The translations under genes and the position numbers were made by a program. From the NCBI GenBank assembly GCA_903928395.1, contig CAIYQS010000234.1, positions 1-5,294 of the forward strand: a DNA stretch of 5,294 nt, written 5' to 3'. Below the pieces are notes generated by a model. The model had not been told where the DNA came from, did no database searches, and saw only the letters and a list, made by a program, of their open reading frames with translations. Within the stretch, counting starts at the first letter, position 1; each line of letters starts with the position of its first letter. Below, in pieces: positions 1 to 5,294 of the stretch. This stretch comes from an uncultured Actinomycetes bacterium (GTDB taxonomy: Bacteria; Actinomycetota; Actinomycetes; Nanopelagicales; Nanopelagicaceae).

Positions 1-305
1 GGAACTTTAGATGTGACTTCAATCTTTCCGCCGAGGTGCAATAAGAAAGTGCGGTCACTAACTTTTCGAACGGTGAGCAAAGGATTTTCGGAGATCGCCG
101 CAGTAATTCGCTCGGCGTGATCGCTGTCATGTGCATCGCATGAAACGTCAATAGTGACACGAACAATGAATGATTCGACCACATCTAGTGCAGTAATAGA
201 TGCCCCTGCTGCGGATATTGCTGCAGTGATTTCTGCGACAGGCTGCGCTGAAGGAGGTCCGTCAACACGGATGGTTATTGAGTAACCAGGGCTAGTTGAT
301 GCCAT
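1..305 (-). CDS. NAD-dependent malic enzyme, N-terminal ACT domain (partial, runs off left edge)
   Basis: Malic enzyme oxidatively decarboxylates malate to pyruvate in the cytoplasm. Only the first 101 or so residues are present; the C-terminal part lies beyond the left edge. The visible part starts MASTSPGYSITIRVDGPPSA, continues as an ACT-like beta-alpha-beta domain (about residues 7-85), and ends in VSDRTFLLHLGGKIEVTSKV, the junction I recognise from actinobacterial ACT-malic enzymes just before the malic N-terminal domain. ACT domains usually bind small regulatory ligands such as amino acids; the ligand here cannot be read from sequence. The ATG overlaps the upp stop as TAATG, so translation is probably coupled to upp. 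There is no strong ribosome-binding site, only GGGG about 7-10 bases upstream inside upp. The catalytic malate and NAD sites are outside the window, so NAD versus NADP preference is inferred from the family. Confidence 0.85.
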   Translation of the reverse strand, partial: MASTSPGYSITIRVDGPPSAQPVAEITAAISAAGASITALDVVESFIVRVTIDVSCDAHDSDHAERITAAISENPLLTVRKVSDRTFLLHLGGKIEVTSKV

Positions 306-943
306 TACACAACCCCATATAAACGATCCCCGGCATCGCCGAGTCCTGGAACGATGTAGCCCTTTTCATTTAATTTCTCGTCCAAAGCTGCTGTAACTAA
401 AGTGAGTCTGGCAGGTGAATCCTTAAATTCTTTTTCAAGCGCGGCAACTCCCTCAGGTGAAGAAAGCACGCAGATCATCGTGATATCAGTTGCACCAAGG
501 TCTATTAAGTAATGAATCGCTGAAATGAGCGTTCCTCCCGTGGCTAGCATAGGATCAAGAACAAAACATTCGTGATTGTTGAGATCTTGCGGTAGGCGAT
601 TGGCATAAGTCTTTGCTTGCAAGGTGTGCTCGTCCCTAACCATTCCCAGAAACCCGACTTGGACCGACGGCATTAATCGAACCAATCCTTCGAGCATTCC
701 TAGTCCAGCCCGGAGGATTGGTATGACGACCGCATCTGGCTTTGCCATCACTGCGCCTTGGGCCAGCGCCACTGGAGTCTGAACTGTGACGGGAACTGTT
801 TTCACGTCGCGAGTAGCTTCATAGGCTAAGAGCGTCACGATTTCGCCAATTAACTCCCGAAAAATAGAGGAGGGAGTTTCTTGATCTCGCAGGATGGTCA
901 CTTTGTGGGTGATTAGCGGGTGTTGCGCTACGTGGACTTTCAC
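305..943 (-). CDS. upp: Uracil phosphoribosyltransferase
   Basis: This cytoplasmic pyrimidine-salvage enzyme makes UMP and pyrophosphate from uracil and PRPP. With the GTG start at 943 the product is 212 residues beginning MKVHVAQHPLITHK, matching the usual family length of about 208-210 and the usual N-terminus. An in-frame ATG at 1009 would add 22 residues (MPTSLHRKRQ...) with no family counterpart and would overlap the divergent gene's start, so I prefer GTG. Family motifs are intact: IPILRAGLGM at residues 74-83, the PRPP-binding loop VLDPMLATGGT at 128-138, and the C-terminal uracil-binding segment GYIVPGLGDAGDRLYG at 195-210. The GTG has no good Shine-Dalgarno sequence; a possible -10 box seven bases upstream suggests a leaderless transcript. 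It is first in a minus-strand unit whose next gene, malic enzyme, overlaps the stop codon by one base. Confidence 0.96.
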   Translation of the reverse strand: MKVHVAQHPLITHKVTILRDQETPSSIFRELIGEIVTLLAYEATRDVKTVPVTVQTPVALAQGAVMAKPDAVVIPILRAGLGMLEGLVRLMPSVQVGFLGMVRDEHTLQAKTYANRLPQDLNNHECFVLDPMLATGGTLISAIHYLIDLGATDITMICVLSSPEGVAALEKEFKDSPARLTLVTAALDEKLNEKGYIVPGLGDAGDRLYGVV

Positions 944-950
944 AAACCTG

Positions 951-979
951 ACTTTACCCGTGGAAAGGAACCTTGTCGC
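951..979 (-). promoter_or_regulatory. Candidate upp promoter (leaderless)
   Basis: Reading the minus strand, GCGACA (979-974; 4 of 6 to TTGACA) is followed by a 17-base spacer and TAAAGT (956-951; 4 of 6 to TATAAT). The GTG start at 943 lies seven bases after the -10 box, so the transcript would begin at or next to the start codon. Leaderless mRNAs are common in Actinobacteria and this agrees with the lack of a ribosome-binding site. The call is by eye only. Confidence 0.4.
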
Positions 980-1001
980 CTGTCTCTTTCGGTGCAACGA
1001 T
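973..1001 (+). promoter_or_regulatory. Candidate promoter of the tadA operon (leaderless)
   Basis: TTGTCG (973-978; 4 of 6 to TTGACA), a 17-base spacer and AACGAT (996-1001; 3 of 6 to TATAAT) sit just before the ATG at 1008, six bases after the -10 box. Transcription would start about at the ATG, with no leader, and no Shine-Dalgarno sequence is visible. The -35 box coincides with that of the candidate opposing upp promoter. The -10 match is weak, so this is tentative. Confidence 0.3.
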
Positions 1002-1007
1002 GTAGGC

Positions 1008-1487
1008 ATGACCGATCATGCCGAGTTCAATAACGATGACTTTGGCCTAATTGCATGGCGCGAAGATGGACTATGGCGCGCCTCGCGATTAGCAAATACT
1101 CGCGATTTTGGCTCGCTTATGGATCAACTCAAGGCACAACAAGGCGATGGCGGATCAGTTGCACTCATAGCGATAGATGAAGAGTTTTTCTTGATTGCTC
1201 GTTGCGTTGGTCACTCAATGCAGATGATGCTTAGCGACGTGACGTATGCGGCCGAGTATGAAATTGCCGCAGATCTCATAGATGCGCTGGACCTGCCGTT
1301 CCCAGAGGATGAGGATGAGCCACAACCAGGAGGAGATGTAGAGCTACTCGCAGATTTTGGAATTAGCGCGATGGAGCTTGAAGTAATGAGCGATGATTTG
1401 GAAATGTATCCCGAAGAGCAGATTGCCGCGCTCGCAAATCGACTTGGTTTTGGGGAGCAATTTGATCAGCTGTATGATCGAAATTAA
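1008..1487 (+). CDS. Putative tRNA adenosine deaminase-associated protein (TIGR03941-like)
   Basis: A 159-residue protein of the actinobacterial family encoded next to tadA. Its biochemical role is not established; an accessory or regulatory role with TadA is inferred from the constant gene pairing. The N-terminal half (FGLIAWREDGLWRAS at 12-26; VALIAIDEEFFLIARC at 51-66; a serine-aspartate step near 76-77) looks like a small alpha/beta domain. An acidic linker (PEDEDEPQPGGD, 99-110) follows, then the conserved tail: GGDVELLADFGISAMELE at 108-125, then YPEEQIAALANRLGFGEQF. The ATG at 1008 is chosen because residues from here match the family; an in-frame ATG at 894 would extend 38 residues antisense into upp, in a stretch unlike the family. 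The stop overlaps the tadA start as TAATG, indicating one operon with translational coupling. I recall the same order, with upp divergent, in Streptomyces. Confidence 0.85.
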   Translation: MTDHAEFNNDDFGLIAWREDGLWRASRLANTRDFGSLMDQLKAQQGDGGSVALIAIDEEFFLIARCVGHSMQMMLSDVTYAAEYEIAADLIDALDLPFPEDEDEPQPGGDVELLADFGISAMELEVMSDDLEMYPEEQIAALANRLGFGEQFDQLYDRN

Positions 1488-1939
1488 TGGTTGATCCAGT
1501 TCCTCTTATGCGCGAAGCGATAGTAATCGCTCGCGAAGCTCTACTCACTAGTGATGTTCCGATCGGGGCTGTTGTATTTGATCCAACTGGAGTGGTTGTA
1601 GGCCGTGGCAACAATTTACGCGAATTCGATAACGATCCAACTGCGCATGCCGAAATTGTGGCGCTGCGTGAAGCTGCATTGGCGGCCAAGAGTTGGAGAC
1701 TCGATAATCACACTCTGGTTGTCACGTTAGAACCTTGTGCGATGTGTGCAGGCGCCATTGCACAGTCGAGGATTGAACGAGTTGTTTTTGGCGCCTGGGA
1801 TGAAAAAGCGGGAGCCGTCGGATCTGTTTGGGATATTTTGCGAGATCCTCGAGTTCCATATCAAGTCGAGGTCGTTGCGGGCGTACTCGAAGATGAATGT
1901 TCGGAGTTACTACGGGAATTTTTTAAAGGGAAGCGTTAA
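1487..1939 (+). CDS. tadA: tRNA-specific adenosine deaminase
   Basis: A zinc-dependent enzyme that deaminates the wobble adenosine (A34) of tRNA-Arg(ACG) to inosine, letting one tRNA read several CGN codons. The 150-residue product has the complete cytidine/deoxycytidylate deaminase core: substrate-side VPIGAVVFD at 24-32, HAE at 54-56 (H54 zinc ligand, E56 proton shuttle), and PCAMCAGAI at 83-91 (C84 and C87 zinc ligands). The later DEKAGAVGSVWDIL (105-118) and the helical C-terminus ending LLREFFKGKR are typical of TadA rather than of cytidine or guanine deaminases. Length is in the usual 150-170 range. The ATG shares its A with the upstream stop codon, so translation is probably coupled. 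A tRNA-Ser gene begins 17 bases after the stop. Confidence 0.95.
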   Translation: MVDPVPLMREAIVIAREALLTSDVPIGAVVFDPTGVVVGRGNNLREFDNDPTAHAEIVALREAALAAKSWRLDNHTLVVTLEPCAMCAGAIAQSRIERVVFGAWDEKAGAVGSVWDILRDPRVPYQVEVVAGVLEDECSELLREFFKGKR

Positions 1940-1956
1940 GGCGTATCGTCACCCAT

Positions 1957-2046
1957 GGTGGCGTGTCTGAGTGGCCTAAAGAGCACGTCTCGAAAGCGTG
2001 TGTTGGGGAGACTCAACCGTGGGTTCAAATCCCACCGCCACCGCCA
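1957..2046 (+). tRNA. tRNA-Ser(CGA)
   Basis: A complete 90-base class II tRNA. The acceptor stem GGTGGCG (1957-1963) pairs fully with CGCCACC (2036-2042), followed by discriminator G (2043), as usual for serine, and encoded CCA (2044-2046). The D stem is TCT/AGA (1966-1968, 1980-1982). The anticodon stem CACGT/GCGTG (1984-1988, 1996-2000, one G-T pair) holds loop CTCGAAA with anticodon CGA at 1991-1993, reading UCG codons. A long variable arm GTTGGG-GAGA-CTCAAC (2002-2017) confirms the serine type. The T arm is GTGGG-TTCAAAT-CCCAC (2019-2035). It may be co-transcribed with tadA, or use a weak promoter inside the end of tadA and the spacer: TATCGT at 1944-1949 is suitably placed, but its -35 match (TTTTAA, 1921-1926) is poor. 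A five-T run at 2056-2060 follows without a hairpin outside the tRNA itself. Confidence 0.97.
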
Positions 2047-2066
2047 TATTTCTAGTTTTTCGTCGG

Positions 2067-4418
2067 TTAATTTACAAAGATTTCATATGATGGATTGAGG
2101 ATCACAAGGTTTCCAGAAGTTTCACCCACCATGCCTTCAGCACAAATCGTTGAGCCAACTTCCACCCCGGTGATTTCACGCCGTCCGAGAAATTGCAAGG
2201 TAATTCCACCGGTTTCATCCCAGACTTCAATATCAACATGTGGTGCAGCGTTTGCAGGTGCATTCCTAATATTGGTGACGTGCCCTTTGACATGTGCACG
2301 ATGACGCCACTGCGCAGCGGCGATTGGATGGATGTTTTCAGCGTAATGTCGGACATCTTCAGATGAGATAGGAGTGTCCTCTAACCTCCTCGTCTGTGGA
2401 TGCGCCGGAACGGTTTCAAGTACGTCGGTCGTGTGTTCCTCATGAGAATAAATTGGGCGACCCGAAATAATCTTTTCCACGTCAAAGGGAATAATTGTTG
2501 CAACCACTCGAGGAAGTTGAGATATCGGAGCAGAAATAGCTTCTGCAGTACGGTCGTGTAAAATTCGGCCCAAAATACCTGAGTAGGCGCGCCGAGGAAG
2601 TAACAGAGTCAATTCAACATCTGTGGCTTGTGTCATCCGAATTGCATAGTCAACCGTTGCATTGGCTAGTCGTCGATCCGGGCAGTCGATAAATTCGATA
2701 GCGACATCTGCCAGTGCTGGATTGTTTCGCCAAGCCTCTTTTATAACTTCTCCTCGCTGATCGTCAATGACAAAATGCACAGCTGCGAGTTGATGCGGAT
2801 TGAGGGAACGGGCGTAACGAACTGCCCCCACGGTTGCGATGTCCACTGAGTCAACCAAAACTGTGACATCATGCCTAGAAATATTTGTTGCGCGTAACTG
2901 ATTTTGGTTAATTTTAAGAGCTTGTTGTTCTTTACGATATTGCCGGTTTAATCGAATGAGAGCCAAAGTCGCAATTGGGAAGATGACCACAATTAACCAG
3001 GCGCCTTCAGAGAACTTAACGACGGCAAAGATAATAACCACAGCAAATGAAACGCTTCCAGACAAGAAATTGATAAAGAAGCGCCGCCGCCAGCCTGATT
3101 CGCGCCTTGTCCAATTTCTCTTCGCCATACCGAAACCCGCCATCGTGAAACCCGTAAAGACTCCTATGGCATAGAACGCAATTAGTTTTGCAACGTTCGA
3201 TCCCACAATCGCAACCAACGTTCCCGCCGCGATCGTTAAAAAAATGATTCCATTAGAAAAAACTAAACGGTGTCCGCGTTTTGTGAGTTGACGAGGCAAA
3301 AAGCCGTCTTCCGCGATGAAGTTCATCAAGAATGGGAAACCGCTGAAAGGAGTATTTGCGCCAGTGTAAAGAATTAACATGGTGGAGAACTGCACAAACA
3401 AATAAAAAAGGTGACCCAATGTCCCATGTCCAAATACGACATTTGCAATTTGTGAAACCACAGTGGGAGTGCCGCTTGTGTAAGGCATCGCGTGAGTGGC
3501 TTTGGCAAAGAAAGAGATACCAAGAACCATGCACCCTAATATTGTTGCCATAATTACTGTCGTACGGCGAGCATTATTTCCCTCTGGAGATTTGAATAGT
3601 GAAACTCCGTTTGAAATAGCTTCAAGGCCGGTTAAAGAGGAGCCTCCGTTGGCGAACGCCTTTAAAAGTATAAAAATGGATGCAAAAGTAATGAGTTGTT
3701 GCGAGTGTCCGTAACCAACATCACCGGTTGTAATGAGTACGTGATGCAGCGTGTGATGTATTTCCCGCCAAAACCCCACGAGTATTATTGAAGTGACGGC
3801 ACCGACGAATAGGTATGTTGGTGCTGCAAATAATCGACCTGCTTCCTTGACACCCTTTAGATTTCCATAAAAAAGTAGCGCTATGACTCCGAGCGTGATT
3901 AATTTTTGAGTGGAAGTAGATGAAAGAGAAGGAAAAGCGGATGCAAGTGCCGAGGTTCCTGCTGCCGTTTGAACCGCGACAGTTACTATGTAATCCAGCA
4001 TTAAGGCGACCGCGGCAATTTGTGCTACTACTACTCCAAAATTATCGCGTGCGACAACGTAGGAACCGCCAGTCTTTGTATATGCCATCACTACTTCGCG
4101 ATACGAGAGGGTGACGATGAGGAGAACGGCCAAAACGACGAAAGTCATCGGCATCAAAATGTTGTAACCTGCTAGACCAAATGCAGGGAGTAGGTAAATT
4201 AGGATATTTTCAGTTCCATATGCTGCAGAAGAAATGCAATCCGAGGACAAGACACCAAGAGCAAAAATTTTACTCAACCTTTGGTGTGTGAGCGTGTGAC
4301 GATTGAGAGGTTTTCCTAGAAGCGCCTTTTTAACTTTATATGAAAATGGATCTTTCAGGTGAGCATGGTCCTGTAGCACCATAGGTTGAGGAGCATCATC
4401 AATCCAAGCTTTTGGCAC
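2067..4418 (-). CDS. KimA-like APC-superfamily permease fused to a C-terminal OB-fold domain
   Basis: A 783-residue inner-membrane importer in three parts. Residues 48-490 form about twelve hydrophobic helices of the APC/LeuT fold (AA_permease_2 type). The LSSDCISSAAYGTE (57-70), LDYIVTVAVQ (141-150) and SLTGLEAISNG (261-271) stretches resemble the proton-coupled potassium importer KimA more than amino-acid permeases; D60, Y67, Y143, T146, T263, E266 and perhaps Y416 fall at the spacing of KimA potassium-site residues as I remember them. Residues 515-645 are a USP-like cytosolic domain (VTVLVDSVDIATV, then LLLPRRAYSGILGRILHDRT at 605-624). A linker and an OB-fold domain (about 705-783; VWDETGGITLQFLGRREITG, then ILNPSYEI) follow. 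KimA itself is about 600 residues, so the tail is extra. The GTG start is supported by AAGAAGG five bases upstream; ATG at residue 13 is an alternative. Substrate, potassium or amino acid, is unproven. Confidence 0.85.
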   Translation of the reverse strand: MPKAWIDDAPQPMVLQDHAHLKDPFSYKVKKALLGKPLNRHTLTHQRLSKIFALGVLSSDCISSAAYGTENILIYLLPAFGLAGYNILMPMTFVVLAVLLIVTLSYREVVMAYTKTGGSYVVARDNFGVVVAQIAAVALMLDYIVTVAVQTAAGTSALASAFPSLSSTSTQKLITLGVIALLFYGNLKGVKEAGRLFAAPTYLFVGAVTSIILVGFWREIHHTLHHVLITTGDVGYGHSQQLITFASIFILLKAFANGGSSLTGLEAISNGVSLFKSPEGNNARRTTVIMATILGCMVLGISFFAKATHAMPYTSGTPTVVSQIANVVFGHGTLGHLFYLFVQFSTMLILYTGANTPFSGFPFLMNFIAEDGFLPRQLTKRGHRLVFSNGIIFLTIAAGTLVAIVGSNVAKLIAFYAIGVFTGFTMAGFGMAKRNWTRRESGWRRRFFINFLSGSVSFAVVIIFAVVKFSEGAWLIVVIFPIATLALIRLNRQYRKEQQALKINQNQLRATNISRHDVTVLVDSVDIATVGAVRYARSLNPHQLAAVHFVIDDQRGEVIKEAWRNNPALADVAIEFIDCPDRRLANATVDYAIRMTQATDVELTLLLPRRAYSGILGRILHDRTAEAISAPISQLPRVVATIIPFDVEKIISGRPIYSHEEHTTDVLETVPAHPQTRRLEDTPISSEDVRHYAENIHPIAAAQWRHRAHVKGHVTNIRNAPANAAPHVDIEVWDETGGITLQFLGRREITGVEVGSTICAEGMVGETSGNLVILNPSYEIFVN

Positions 4419-4423
4419 GGTTA

Positions 4424-4430
4424 CCTTCTT
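4424..4430 (-). promoter_or_regulatory. Ribosome-binding site for the transporter gene
   Basis: AAGAAGG on the minus strand ends five bases before the GTG at 4418. It supports that GTG as the start over the ATG twelve codons further in. Confidence 0.6.
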
Positions 4431-4494
4431 TTTAATTATGACCCGAAGAACGAATCAGGAGCAGTCCATTATTTTAGGGTGGAAAGGCGTGAAA

Positions 4495-4509
4495 GACTTG
4501 TCGCAAGTC
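4495..4509. repeat. Perfect 6-bp inverted repeat (GACTTG-3 nt-CAAGTC)
   Basis: GACTTG (4495-4500) and its exact reverse complement CAAGTC (4504-4509) flank a three-base centre. It lies about 77 bases upstream of the transporter GTG and overlaps the -35 position of the possible -10 hexamer TAAAAT (4476-4471). It could be an operator half-site pair or a small hairpin. On the minus strand it is followed by only TTT, too little for a standard terminator. Confidence 0.45.
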
Positions 4510-4586
4510 CAAAAACCTACTTTTTAGTTCAATTTACCCTGCCAAAATGGCGCATCCACTTGAAGCCTGGCTATTTAATAGGAAAT

Positions 4587-5294
4587 TCAACTATTCGAGT
4601 AAATCTTTATCTGTCCGGAGTAGCACGCCACCCAAAGATTATTTGTCGGCGGGTCATAGGTAACTCCGATCGGATCTTTGCAAGCTTTCACCGTTTGCAG
4701 GATCTTCATATCACTGCTCCGAATTTTTGAAATTGTCCCACTCTCAAAATTCACTGCAAAGAGTGTTGTGCCATCTGAAGAGATTGCAAGACTTCGGGCG
4801 GCTTTCCCTGTCTTAACGGTCTTCCCAGCTTTATTTGACGTTAAATTCCAGGAGGTAACCCGACCGGAAAGATTAAGAGTCGCGTAAAGCGTTGAATTAT
4901 CAGGAGACAGGACAATTGCTCTCGGATTACTTCCTATCGGGATAAAGGTTTCAGAGAAGTCATTGAGATTTACGACGTGGATTCTGGTGCCACCCATTTC
5001 AGCCACATAAGCGGTTGAAGAATCTTTCGAAATCGTGATACCCCGAGGGTAAGCCCCGATATAAATTGTTTTTATGACTTTTTGAGATGCCAGCGAAATG
5101 ATTGAAAGCGTATACGAGCACCAATTCGTCACTAGTAGATACTTGTTATCTGGAGTTACTTCTACGACTTTCGGTACAGCTCCAACCGGGTAAACGGCAT
5201 CTATCGTGTAGTTGCTTCGGTTGATTCGATAAACGAAACTTTTATCAAAACCGGATGCTGGAGAACATGTGTCATGCCCTTCCTTGTTATATCC
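4587..5294 (-). CDS. YVTN-type beta-propeller repeat protein (partial, N-terminus beyond right edge)
   Basis: The reading frame is open from the right edge to the TGA at 4589-4587, giving 235 C-terminal residues. Five repeats about 42 residues apart are visible, starting near fragment residues 37, 79, 120, 162 and 205, each of the form G-x-x-P-(R/K)-x-(V/I)-x-(V/I)-(S/T)-x-D-(N/S/G)-x-x-L-(Y/F)-V-(T/A), for example IGSNPRAIVLSPDNSTLYAT. This is the YVTN/YncE pattern, one four-stranded blade per repeat. The last blade ends IKIYSNS, so no anchor follows it. Before the first repeat, GYNKEGHDTCSPASGFDKSF suggests further sequence or an earlier divergent blade. A GTG at 5132 could be mistaken for the start, but it lies inside the first repeat (YLLVTN), so the true start is off-window. 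Four cysteines (10, 59, 205, 224) would fit an exported protein, but no signal peptide can be seen. Function is unknown. Confidence 0.8.
   Translation of the reverse strand, partial: GYNKEGHDTCSPASGFDKSFVYRINRSNYTIDAVYPVGAVPKVVEVTPDNKYLLVTNWCSYTLSIISLASQKVIKTIYIGAYPRGITISKDSSTAYVAEMGGTRIHVVNLNDFSETFIPIGSNPRAIVLSPDNSTLYATLNLSGRVTSWNLTSNKAGKTVKTGKAARSLAISSDGTTLFAVNFESGTISKIRSSDMKILQTVKACKDPIGVTYDPPTNNLWVACYSGQIKIYSNS

Larger units (their letters stand above)
4419..4586. other. Intergenic region upstream of the transporter gene
   Basis: This 168-base gap lies between two genes on the minus strand. On that strand it holds a ribosome-binding site (AAGAAGG, 4430-4424) for the transporter GTG, and two A+T-rich hexamers that could be -10 boxes: TAAAAT (4476-4471) and CATAAT (4440-4435). 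The second would start transcription inside the ribosome-binding site, so the first is more plausible; neither has a good -35 box. Short inverted repeats occur at 4495-4509, 4541-4551 (GCCA-AAA-TGGC), 4564-4572 (AGCC-T-GGCT) and 4571-4581 (CTATT-T-AATAG). None is a convincing intrinsic terminator for the upstream beta-propeller gene, as no T-run follows on the minus strand. I see no tRNA, no convincing small ORF and no recognisable c-di-AMP (ydaO) riboswitch core. Confidence 0.5.

Noticed and set aside
251..285. Perfect AAGGAGGT followed by ATG at 271 on the plus strand
   Set aside because: The frame closes after four codons and the motif is the complement of coding sequence for the malic enzyme ACT domain.
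894..1007. N-terminal extension of the deaminase-associated gene to an upstream ATG at 894
   Set aside because: The extra 38 residues are antisense to the start of upp and do not resemble the family; the ATG at 1008 fits both the family start and the spacer promoter.
944..1009. Start of upp at ATG 1009
   Set aside because: It adds 22 residues absent from the family and would overlap the divergent start codon; GTG at 943 gives the standard N-terminus and length.
1363..1689. Minus-strand open frame of 108 codons
   Set aside because: It is the shadow of the deaminase-associated gene and tadA, both strongly supported on the plus strand.
1957..2046. tRNA-Ser as a mobile-element attachment site
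   Set aside because: No integrase and no repeated copy of the tRNA 3' end occur in the window; the flanking genes are ordinary core genes.
4419..4586. c-di-AMP (ydaO) riboswitch upstream of a KimA-like gene
   Set aside because: KimA genes in Bacillus carry one, so I looked for it, but the conserved G-rich core segments are not visible; a covariance-model search could settle it.
4386..4730. Plus-strand open frame of 114 codons spanning the gap between transporter and beta-propeller genes
   Set aside because: It overlaps both supported minus-strand genes, has no ribosome-binding site and no recognisable domain.
4587..5132. Beta-propeller gene starting at GTG 5132
   Set aside because: The same frame stays open to the window edge and the codons before 5132 complete the first YVTN repeat (VPKVVEVTPDNKYLL).

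Overview
This window looks like a compact chromosomal segment from an actinobacterium of moderate G+C (roughly mid-40s % by eye, not computed). The assignment rests on gene content: a malic enzyme with an N-terminal ACT domain, a 'tRNA adenosine deaminase-associated' protein (a family I know only from Actinobacteria) overlapping tadA, and a transporter carrying an OB-fold domain of a type typical of actinobacterial genomes. A lower-G+C, streamlined lineage such as the freshwater Nanopelagicales (acI) would fit the one-base gene overlaps, short spacers and absence of mobile elements, but that placement is inference.

Layout, left to right. Bases 1-305 (minus) hold the N-terminal ACT domain of a malic enzyme that runs off the left edge. 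It overlaps by one base (TAATG) the end of upp (minus, 305-943), uracil phosphoribosyltransferase. A 64-base divergent intergenic region follows, where two possible promoters with overlapping -35 boxes would each start transcription at or next to the start codon. On the plus strand come the deaminase-associated gene (1008-1487) and tadA (1487-1939), again joined by TAATG, then 17 bases later a complete tRNA-Ser(CGA) with encoded CCA (1957-2046). Twenty bases further on, the convergent minus-strand transporter gene ends (2067-4418). Its 783-residue product has a 12-helix APC/LeuT-fold permease of KimA type, a USP-like cytosolic domain, and a C-terminal OB-fold domain. A 168-base intergenic region with several short inverted repeats separates it from a YVTN-type beta-propeller gene (minus, 4587 to the right edge), seen without its N-terminus.

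Functionally the window combines pyrimidine salvage with central carbon metabolism (upp and malic enzyme), tRNA wobble editing with a tRNA gene (tadA cluster and tRNA-Ser), a probable potassium or amino-acid importer, and a repeat protein of unknown role. I see no CRISPR array, insertion sequence, phage gene or defence system. The most noteworthy item is the permease-OB-fold fusion, which joins two modules that I recall as separate genes in one neighbourhood of larger actinobacterial genomes.
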